DNA of 6,347 nucleotides from Lentimicrobiaceae bacterium (GTDB taxonomy: Bacteria; Bacteroidota; Bacteroidia; Bacteroidales; WCHB1-69): assembly GCA_009787675.1 (NCBI GenBank), contig WQSU01000156.1, positions 1 to 6,347 of the forward strand, in the 5' to 3' direction. The position numbers and the translations under genes were made by a program. Shown one piece after another: positions 1 to 5,075 of this stretch (positions are counted from its first letter, which is position 1; each line of letters opens with the position of its first letter). The notes under the pieces are model-generated. The model made no database searches, had not been told where the DNA came from, and saw only the letters and a list, made by a program, of their open reading frames with translations.

Positions 1-442
1 CCGAAATGCCCACCACCGAACCCATATTGACAATTGAGCCTTTTCTTTGCTTTAAGAAATAGGGTTGTATTGCCTTCACATGGTTGAAAACAGATTTAAC
101 ATTCACATTCATCACCAAATCCCAATCACTTTCACTCATACGCATCAACAGTGTGTCGCGCGTAATGCCTGCATTGTTCACCAAAATGTCAATGGTGGGA
201 AAAACTTCAAATGCCTTGTTCACAGCGGCTTCTGTAGCTTGGTAATCTGCTGCATTGTAAGCTAAGAACAACGTCTTAACGCCGTAGCTTTCAATTTCTT
301 TAATAGTTTCTTTAACGATTTCATTTTCTTGCAAATCTGTAAAAACAATGTTTGCTCCATGTTGCGCAAAAGTAAGCGCAATCTGTTTTCCAATTCCGCG
401 GGCAGCACCCGTAATAAAAGCTGTTTTTTCTTGTAGTAACAT
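1..442 (-). CDS. fabG: 3-oxoacyl-ACP reductase FabG-type SDR (N-terminal part, runs off left edge)
   Basis: A classical short-chain dehydrogenase/reductase, most likely the NADPH-dependent 3-oxoacyl-[acyl-carrier-protein] reductase that carries out the first reduction step of cytosolic type II fatty-acid elongation. I translated 147 residues from the ATG at 442; the family is usually about 245-250 residues, so roughly 100 C-terminal residues are missing at the window edge. The Rossmann nucleotide-binding motif TGAARGIG is at residues 11-18, NNAG at 89-92, the family Asn at 114 (in NVKSVF) and the catalytic Ser at 142 (in GSVVG). The 28-residue Asn-to-Ser spacing matches E. coli FabG (N110/S138). 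The catalytic Tyr and Lys lie outside the window. The start follows an A/T-rich leader with no clear Shine-Dalgarno. The gene lies 77 nt after cdd, with a REP-like hairpin between them. Other SDRs share these motifs, so the exact substrate is inferred. Confidence 0.88.
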   Translation of the reverse strand, partial: MLLQEKTAFITGAARGIGKQIALTFAQHGANIVFTDLQENEIVKETIKEIESYGVKTLFLAYNAADYQATEAAVNKAFEVFPTIDILVNNAGITRDTLLMRMSESDWDLVMNVNVKSVFNHVKAIQPYFLKQRKGSIVNMGSVVGIS

Positions 443-459
443 AGGTTAAAAGTTTAATG

Positions 460-487
460 TTTAATTGCCGCTGGCTTTAGCCAACGG
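460..487 (-). repeat. REP-like palindromic repeat, copy 1
   Basis: An imperfect palindrome occupies 468-487, with 9-nt arms CCGCTGGCT and AGCCAACGG around a 2-nt centre; an 8-bp stem with a 4-nt loop is more realistic. The flank TTTAATTG is at 460-467. Read on the minus strand, this 28-nt unit matches the unit at 5032-5059 at 25 of 28 positions. On the minus strand, which is the transcribed sense here, the one imperfect pair is a U-G wobble, so an RNA hairpin could still form. No U-tract follows on either strand, so it is not a standard intrinsic terminator. It lies in the cdd-fabG gap. I infer a dispersed extragenic palindrome of REP type. Confidence 0.7.
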
Positions 488-519
488 ATAATAATAATAT
501 CATGATTAATTGTACATTG

Positions 520-999
520 TTATTTTTCCAAAAAAATCTCTGTAAACGACAGCGGTAACAACTCTGCAGCCGATTTGGCAATATATACTTCCCCTTTTTC
601 GCCTGACATGATGATTTCAATAGGCTTGCCGAATTTAGTTTCATACTCTAAAATGGCTTGCCGACAGCTGCCGCAGGGGGGAACAGGCTGGCAAAGCTCC
701 TTTTCGTTTCCTATTGCCGTAATCGCAATTTTTTCAATGGGTGTTTCAGGAAACTGTGCGGCAGCATAGAAAAGCGCCACACGTTCAGCGCACATTCCAA
801 TAGGATATACCGCATTTTCCTGATTGTTACCGGACACAATATGTCCGTTTTTTAACAAAACCGCTGCCCCTACCTTAAAATGCGAATAGGGCGCATAAGC
901 GTGATTGGCTGCCTCATGAGCAACATTCAACAGATCAGCCTCTTTAACGGGCAATTGGGTTCTGTTGGAGAAAACTTTGATTTCGGTTTGAAGAAACAT
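520..999 (-). CDS. cdd: cytidine deaminase
   Basis: A zinc-dependent cytidine/deoxycytidine deaminase that converts (deoxy)cytidine to (deoxy)uridine in cytosolic pyrimidine salvage. The 159-residue product carries the complete signature: Cys70-Ala-Glu72, in which Cys70 binds zinc and Glu72 is the proton shuttle, and PCGSC with Cys109 and Cys112 as the other zinc ligands. The three-Cys pattern is that of the small homotetrameric class. Substrate-binding stretches are YAPYSHFKVGAA (35-46) and the GNNQENA segment (57-63). Its length is somewhat above the typical 130-150 residues because of extra N-terminal residues. The ATG at 999 is preceded by TTAATTTCTCT with no Shine-Dalgarno, as usual in Bacteroidota. 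It lies 66 nt downstream of the META-domain gene and may be read from the same transcript; I see no convincing promoter in the gap. Confidence 0.95.
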   Translation of the reverse strand: MFLQTEIKVFSNRTQLPVKEADLLNVAHEAANHAYAPYSHFKVGAAVLLKNGHIVSGNNQENAVYPIGMCAERVALFYAAAQFPETPIEKIAITAIGNEKELCQPVPPCGSCRQAILEYETKFGKPIEIIMSGEKGEVYIAKSAAELLPLSFTEIFLEK

Positions 1000-1005
1000 A
1001 GAGAA

Positions 1006-1033
1006 ATTAAGAATTAAGAATTAGGAATTAGGA
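1006..1033. repeat. tandem heptamer repeat (4 x 7 bp)
   Basis: Four consecutive 7-bp units on the plus strand: ATTAAGA at 1006-1012 and 1013-1019, then ATTAGGA at 1020-1026 and 1027-1033. They sit directly upstream of the cdd start codon on the minus strand, in its likely leader. The two unit variants differ by a single A/G change. The tract is short and A/T-rich. Any function, such as slippage or a transcript spacer, is unproven. Confidence 0.75.
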
Positions 1034-1065
1034 GTTTTAAATAGTTTTGGGTGAAGAGGGAGGAG

Positions 1066-1482
1066 TTATTTGCCTTTAAATTTACAGATTACTTTGGATT
1101 TATTGAGTAAGTAAAGGTGGTCTTTTTCAATAGAATAATGTGTAATATCATTTTTTATGGCTTTGGAAAATTGCGCTTCGGTTTCCATGTTAAAACACAA
1201 CTTTTTTGTAGAACCGTAATAATCTAACTTCATTGTTTTTTTTCCAAAACTAAAAGTGCCGAAGAAATTATTACATCCCAAATTTCCAGAAATTTTGTAA
1301 TCGCTATAGAAAATGATAAAAGCGGTATCGGGAGTATGCAAAATAGGAGTTTCAAAAATATCTTCCAAAATCCATTTTGTATTTAAAAGTGTCAATTGAT
1401 CAGTATTTTTCTTTTTGGGCTTGGCTTGTAAAGTCAATAGGGATAAGAAAATAACAGCAAAAAATAAAACAGTCTTTTTCAT
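1066..1482 (-). CDS. secreted META-domain (HslJ-like) protein
   Basis: A small exported protein with a META domain (DUF306, the fold of HslJ). The family occurs in envelope proteins, but its molecular role is generally unknown. The 138-residue product begins with a signal peptide, MKK followed by a hydrophobic stretch, with a likely signal peptidase I cut after LQA at residue 20. A lysine-rich patch (21-25) follows. The domain spans about residues 31-136: an initial 'LLNTKWILEDI' strand, the hallmark LGCNNFFGTFS at 68-78, and the second conserved block STKKLC..METEAQF at 91-105. No lipobox Cys is present, so it should be soluble in the periplasm or secreted. Its ATG lies 2 nt after the stop of the upstream barrel gene, so the two are almost certainly co-transcribed and possibly translationally coupled. 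Family assignment is by motif recognition; function is not inferred. Confidence 0.82.
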   Translation of the reverse strand: MKKTVLFFAVIFLSLLTLQAKPKKKNTDQLTLLNTKWILEDIFETPILHTPDTAFIIFYSDYKISGNLGCNNFFGTFSFGKKTMKLDYYGSTKKLCFNMETEAQFSKAIKNDITHYSIEKDHLYLLNKSKVICKFKGK

Positions 1483-1484
1483 AA

Positions 1485-2114
1485 TTAGTCTTTTTTAAAT
1501 AATTGATATGAAAATCCTAACCGAATAGGAAACAACCAAACTCCTTTTTTATATTCGGGGTCTTTCGTAAGTACCGAAGATTTGGCATGAACAGGTATTA
1601 GGAAAGTTGGAGCTACATTAAGGACAACACTAAACTGTGAGGTTAGTTTGTACAGTAATCCCACGTGGGGACCAATACCAATAAAGCCTCCGGTTTGCAG
1701 CAATGTAAGTGATCTTCCCCCAACAGTATCAGGAGGTATAGGTTCGTAAGCGTAAATGTATGAATGTTTTAAATAAGCATAGTTGACTTCTCCACCTAAC
1801 TGAATTGTGAATTTATCCGAAAAATCATGACTAAAACATGCAATAATGCCGCCAACCATTCTTTGATATTTGGGCTTCTTGTTGATGTCATTTTTGTCAT
1901 TGTGCATTGCCCAATCGAAATAAATCTTAAAGGTGGCTTTTTTTACTAATTGGTCAAATTCAAATGTGCCTCCCACACCCCATGCCTTATTGGCTTGCTC
2001 ATTTGTTGAAAAATCTTTTATGGCATGAACTTCAAGGCGTTGTGCGTTTAAACTTTGGGCTGCAAGTAACAGAATGTTGATTACAAGGAGTGTATATGAT
2101 AAAAAAAACTTCAT
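1485..2114 (-). CDS. putative outer-membrane beta-barrel protein
   Basis: An exported protein of 209 residues, probably a small outer-membrane beta-barrel; no precise family is recognised. The signal peptide covers residues 1-24, with a likely cut after LNA and before Gln25. The mature part consists of alternating polar and hydrophobic strands rich in Gly and aromatic residues. Examples are GVGGTFEF, FKIYFDWAM, FTIQLGGEVNYAYL, GGFIGIGPHVGLLYKL, FSVVLNVAPTFLIPV and the last strand WLFPIRLGFSYQLF, separated by charged turns. This is the pattern of 8-stranded barrels in Bacteroidota; the protein ends KKD rather than in a terminal Phe. The ATG at 2114 follows a TAnnTTTG-type -7 element by about 30 nt. 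The META-domain gene starts 2 nt downstream, suggesting an envelope-directed pair. Other beta-rich periplasmic proteins remain possible. Confidence 0.72.
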   Translation of the reverse strand: MKFFLSYTLLVINILLLAAQSLNAQRLEVHAIKDFSTNEQANKAWGVGGTFEFDQLVKKATFKIYFDWAMHNDKNDINKKPKYQRMVGGIIACFSHDFSDKFTIQLGGEVNYAYLKHSYIYAYEPIPPDTVGGRSLTLLQTGGFIGIGPHVGLLYKLTSQFSVVLNVAPTFLIPVHAKSSVLTKDPEYKKGVWLFPIRLGFSYQLFKKD

Positions 2115-2143
2115 TATGTAGGATGATTTATTTTTATGAGCGG

Positions 2144-2151
2144 CAAAAGTA
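2144..2151 (-). promoter_or_regulatory. putative Bacteroidota-type -7 promoter element
   Basis: On the minus strand, positions 2151 to 2144 read TACTTTTG, an exact fit to the TAnnTTTG -7 consensus of the Bacteroidota primary sigma factor. It would start transcription near 2138-2136 and give a leader of about 22-24 nt before the barrel gene ATG at 2114. No clear -33 TTTG or TTG element is visible about 20 nt further upstream; an inverted repeat occupies that place. The assignment rests on consensus and position only. Confidence 0.5.
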
Positions 2152-2162
2152 AGATTTTTTTG

Positions 2163-2197
2163 GAGACTTATCCATTTTGTGGTACCATATAAGTCTC
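2163..2197. repeat. 9-bp perfect inverted repeat with palindromic loop
   Basis: GAGACTTAT (2163-2171) and ATAAGTCTC (2189-2197) are perfect inverted repeats separated by 17 bp. The spacer end holds a separate 8-bp palindrome, TGGTACCA, at 2180-2187. Neither strand has a T-tract after the stem: on the minus strand the stem is followed by CAAAAAAA, so it is not a standard intrinsic terminator. It overlaps the 3' end of the gene fragment and the -33 region of the promoter for the barrel gene, so it could be an operator or a scar of rearrangement. Confidence 0.5.
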
Positions 2198-2435
2198 AGA
2201 GGCATCCAATATACTTCCACGAACGGTAGTCCAAATAACTCCACCACCGTTATTAGCCCCATCTTCGGCAAATGTCCAGCTTCCATTATTACGTATGGCA
2301 TTAAATCCGAGATAAGCCTTTCTATAATATAAGTTTGCTAATGAACCACTTACGTCTAACTTTACCTGTGGGTTTATGTGCCAAATAGCCACCTTGTCGT
2401 TATTACAAAGAAATAATGGGGTTAATCTCCTGATT
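2168..2435 (-). pseudogene. fragment of a surface/fibre-like repeat protein
   Basis: An open frame of about 80-90 residues follows the mannosidase stop on the same strand. The recognisable part runs from about 2420 and contains VAIWHINPQVKLDVSGS, a diverged form of the 'VGIGTxNPQxKLDVxG' block seen in many Bacteroidota fibre-like or surface proteins. After it come LYYRKAYLGFNA, NNGSWTF and DGANNGGGVIW, typical of the glycine/asparagine-rich modules in those proteins. Intact members usually have hundreds of residues with an N-terminal signal peptide. Here there is no signal peptide. The only upstream ATG in frame (2503) lies inside the mannosidase gene in another frame, and the frame stops at 2168 soon after the module. 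The VGIGT motif itself is altered to VAIWH. I read this as a truncated, non-functional relic; a short expressed peptide cannot be excluded. Family recognition is from memory of the motif, not from a search. Confidence 0.55.
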
Positions 2436-4748
2436 CTATTGAGAATATGGCAAATCATCTCCTTTAAACACTCGCTTCCTGTTAGGTTTTTCCCCCATTT
2501 CAAATTCCAGCATCCCGCCGGTTATCACATTATCATTGGTAATAAAGGCTTTAGTGTAAGGTTTTCCATTTAACTTTACCGATTGCACGTAGCGGTTTTT
2601 GTCGCTCACCTTCGGGGCTTTAATTTCAAAAGTATTACCATTGGGCAAATTCAATTTCAAATAAGGCAGGTACGGCGCTGCCAGCACCAACTGGTCACTG
2701 CCCGGACACAGCGGGTAAAATCCCATGGCAGAGAAGATGTACCATGCCGACATTTGTCCGCAGTCATCGTTGCCACACAAGCCGTCCAAGTCGTTGCGAT
2801 ACATCCGGTTCATCACTTCACGCACCCAATATTGCGCTTTCCACGGTTCTGAGGTAAAGTTGTACATATATATAATATGGTGCGACGGCTCGTTGCCATG
2901 CACATAGCCACCCAGCAAACCTTCGCGGGTAACATCTTCGGTTTCAGCAAAAAACTCATCAGGCAAGTGCATGTTAAATAGATTATCCAACTTGGCAATA
3001 AATGCTTTATCGCCACCCATGAGCTTCATTAAACCCAACACATCGTGAGGCACATAAAAACTGTAATTCCATGAGTTGCCCTCAATAAAACCCTCATCGT
3101 GTGTATTTAAAAGTGAGAAATCCTCTTTCCAAAAGCCGTTTGAATATCTGGCGCGCGCAAAGCCCAAGTCAGGGCAAAAAACATTCCGGTAGTTTAAGGC
3201 GCGCTTTTTATATTCCTCCGCTTTCTGCGTATCGCCCTCTTTTAATGCGGTTTGATAGATGCACCAATCGTCGTAAGCATATTCCAATGTAATGGAAACG
3301 CCATTTTTACTCACATCGTAAGGCACAAAACCATATTTTAAATATTCTGCTGTTTTGTCAAAATAGGGTAGCGTGGAACTCGAATACATGGCAGACATGG
3401 CTTCTTTTCTATCTATCGGAATATTTTTGGCAATAGCATCTGCCAGCACTGAAACGCCATGATAGCCAATCATACACCAGTTTTCGTTGGCAAAATGCGA
3501 CCACATTGGGAGAATTTTGTGCACACTCTGCGCCCGATGCGCCAGCATAGAGTTTGTAAAATCTGCGCTGCGTTTTCTATCCATAATATTCATAAGCGGA
3601 TGCAGAGCGCGGTAGGTATCCCACAAAGAGAAGACCGTATAATTGGTAAAATCCTTAGCTTCGTGGATATTACCGTCCAACCCGCGATATTTTCCATCCA
3701 CATCCTGATATATGGAAGGGTTTATTTTACAATGATATAACGAAGTATAAAGCATTGCCAACTGATCAGGATTACCGGTAGCTTCAATAAAGCTCAATTC
3801 CTTTTCCCATTTCTGTTGTGTTTCTTTCAAAATTTCATCAAACGATTTATGGAGTGGCGCCTCAACTTCCAAGTTCTTTAATGCACCTTCAGCGCTTACG
3901 GCAGAAAAAGCAAGACGAGCTTCCAACACGTGTGTTTCAGGAAGTTCAAATTCAAAGTAGCAACGGATTTTCCGTCCTGCCATTTCAGGAAAGTTTTCTT
4001 TGAGGTTAAACTTGCGCCAACCGCCTGCGTAGCTCTGTTTTTCATATTCTTCATAACCATAATTTAAAACAGGCTGAGAAAAAGCGATAGCAAAATACTG
4101 ATAGTTTTCACGCGCCCAACCATTTGTAATTCTGTATCCTGTAATCAATTGCGGATTTTCTACACGTACCGAAGCCCAAAGCGTTTTGTCGTCATAATTG
4201 TAAATACCATGCACCAAGTCGAAAATAATCCGCGCATTTTGGTCGGGATAATGGTAGCGGTGCACACCTACCCTTTCTGTGGCAGTAAGTTCAACATCAA
4301 TATGATAATCTTGTAATGTGACGGCGTAATATCCGGGCATTGCTTTTTCTTGGTTGTGTGAAAAACGTGCACGGTAGCCTGTTTCTGGCTGTTCTTTCGT
4401 TCCCGGATTCAGCAAGCGTTTCCCATTGGTGGGCATCAGCAGCAAATCTCCCAAATCGGAGTGCCCCGTGCCACTGAAATGGGTATGCGAAAACCCCACA
4501 ATGGTCGGGTCATTATATTGATAACCGGCGCAATAGCGATACACATCGGGTTGGTACTTTCCCGCCACATTGTGTGGAATAGTGTCTGTATCAGGGCTTA
4601 ACGCGATGACTCCGTGCGGCGCTACTGCCCCCGGAAAAACATGTCCCATAGATTTCGTGCCAATGAAAGGATTGACAAAAGTGCTGTTTTGCGCAAAAGC
4701 GATGAAAAGGTTTGTTAGTGCAATAATAATGAGTATAATTTTTCTCAT
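2436..4748 (-). CDS. secreted GH92 family exo-alpha-mannosidase
   Basis: A full-length glycoside hydrolase family 92 enzyme: a calcium-dependent, inverting exo-alpha-mannosidase that removes mannose from N-glycans or mannans, probably in the periplasm or at the cell surface. I chose the ATG at 4748 (770 residues) over the in-frame ATG at 4769. It gives a clean signal peptide (MRK, hydrophobic core, cut after AFA before Gln20) and starts 1 nt after the upstream stop. No lipobox is present. In this numbering, the N-terminal beta-sandwich domain has NPFIGT, GHVFPGAVAPHG (about 35-46) and the GFSHTHFSGTGHSDLGD block (85-101). The catalytic (alpha/alpha)6 domain has IEGNSWNY, whose Glu556 corresponds to the family's general acid. 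It also has GNEPSHH (618-624) and GNDDCGQMSAWY, where the acidic pair Asp661/Asp662 contains the probable base. Length fits the family and no frame break is visible. Linkage preference (alpha-1,2, -1,3, -1,4 or -1,6) cannot be assigned. No SusC/SusD pair lies nearby. Confidence 0.95.
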   Translation of the reverse strand: MRKIILIIIALTNLFIAFAQNSTFVNPFIGTKSMGHVFPGAVAPHGVIALSPDTDTIPHNVAGKYQPDVYRYCAGYQYNDPTIVGFSHTHFSGTGHSDLGDLLLMPTNGKRLLNPGTKEQPETGYRARFSHNQEKAMPGYYAVTLQDYHIDVELTATERVGVHRYHYPDQNARIIFDLVHGIYNYDDKTLWASVRVENPQLITGYRITNGWARENYQYFAIAFSQPVLNYGYEEYEKQSYAGGWRKFNLKENFPEMAGRKIRCYFEFELPETHVLEARLAFSAVSAEGALKNLEVEAPLHKSFDEILKETQQKWEKELSFIEATGNPDQLAMLYTSLYHCKINPSIYQDVDGKYRGLDGNIHEAKDFTNYTVFSLWDTYRALHPLMNIMDRKRSADFTNSMLAHRAQSVHKILPMWSHFANENWCMIGYHGVSVLADAIAKNIPIDRKEAMSAMYSSSTLPYFDKTAEYLKYGFVPYDVSKNGVSITLEYAYDDWCIYQTALKEGDTQKAEEYKKRALNYRNVFCPDLGFARARYSNGFWKEDFSLLNTHDEGFIEGNSWNYSFYVPHDVLGLMKLMGGDKAFIAKLDNLFNMHLPDEFFAETEDVTREGLLGGYVHGNEPSHHIIYMYNFTSEPWKAQYWVREVMNRMYRNDLDGLCGNDDCGQMSAWYIFSAMGFYPLCPGSDQLVLAAPYLPYLKLNLPNGNTFEIKAPKVSDKNRYVQSVKLNGKPYTKAFITNDNVITGGMLEFEMGEKPNRKRVFKGDDLPYSQ

Positions 4749-4749
4749 G

Positions 4750-5013
4750 CTACCAATTTCGCGCCACACGCCTCATGACCAAATTTTTTTGTGCCCACGG
4801 GGAGTATCGTGCAGAGGGTACGTCAATAGTAACCACCTCGCTTTCCTCATCTCTAAACTCATTCAAAGAAAGGTGAAGCGCCATCGTTATAGCGGCTATC
4901 GTTTCATGATCTAATGTATTGGTAATCACCTTTTTTTCATCAACATTAATATCCTCTGAGGGTAAGGAGGAGAGTACTTTTTCATTTGACCACTTTCCAA
5001 AAATTTTCAACAT
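4750..5013 (-). CDS. small soluble OadG/MmdD-tail-like protein, probable carboxylase accessory subunit
   Basis: An 87-residue protein with no signal peptide or membrane segment. Residues about 37-87 resemble the cytoplasmic C-terminal tail of OadG (oxaloacetate decarboxylase gamma) and MmdD. A helix of the form ETIAAITMALHLSL (37-50) is followed by acidic residues, a strand EVVTIDV (59-65), and the diagnostic RYSPWAQK (69-76) with a basic tail MRRVARNW. In the decarboxylases this tail assembles with the carboxyltransferase subunit. Here the TM anchor of OadG is replaced by a polar N-terminus (residues 1-36), comparable to MmdE of methylmalonyl-CoA decarboxylase, which is also a short soluble tail homologue. 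It follows the carboxyltransferase gene by 62 nt, so an accessory subunit of that enzyme is the natural inference. Its stop (TAG at 4752-4750) is 1 nt from the mannosidase ATG. Assignment is by motif and context; assembly is not proven. Confidence 0.72.
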   Translation of the reverse strand: MLKIFGKWSNEKVLSSLPSEDINVDEKKVITNTLDHETIAAITMALHLSLNEFRDEESEVVTIDVPSARYSPWAQKNLVMRRVARNW

Positions 5014-5031
5014 ATTTTTTTATTTTTTGGT

Positions 5032-5059
5032 CCGTTGGCTTCAGCCAACGGCAATTAAA
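5032..5059 (+). repeat. REP-like palindromic repeat, copy 2
   Basis: A perfect palindrome at 5032-5051 has arms CCGTTGGCT and AGCCAACGG around TC, followed by CAATTAAA (5052-5059). It matches the minus-strand reading of the unit at 460-487 at 25 of 28 positions; two of the three differences are in the loop. It sits in the 62-nt spacer between the carboxyltransferase gene and the OadG-tail-like gene, which read in the same direction, so their shared transcript would carry a stable hairpin there. On the minus strand an A-rich stretch rather than a U-tract follows, so termination is not expected; transcript stabilisation or processing is possible. Confidence 0.75.
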
Positions 5060-5075
5060 TTTATTCCTATTATTC

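Noticed and set aside
468..487. Intrinsic terminator after cdd
   Set aside because: The hairpin is followed by mixed A/T sequence, not a U-run, and the same element recurs inside an operon at 5032-5051, which favours a dispersed repeat.
488..500. ATA trinucleotide run as a functional microsatellite
   Set aside because: It is only four units long in an A/T-rich spacer, which is expected by chance.
2163..2197. Intrinsic terminator
   Set aside because: The stem is not followed by a T-tract on either strand, and the spacer is long at 17 nt.
2436..2503. Extension of the surface-protein fragment to the ATG at 2503
   Set aside because: This part lies within the mannosidase C-terminus in another frame and has no resemblance to the family; homology-like sequence begins only near 2420.
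2583..2852. Plus-strand open frames inside the mannosidase, carboxyltransferase and cdd genes
   Set aside because: They are antisense shadows of well-supported genes, have no recognisable domains and have arbitrary composition.
4749..4769. Alternative upstream start at 4769 for the mannosidase, adding seven residues (MWREIGS)
   Set aside because: It would overlap the preceding gene and put polar residues before the signal peptide. The ATG at 4748 gives a standard signal peptide and 1-nt spacing.
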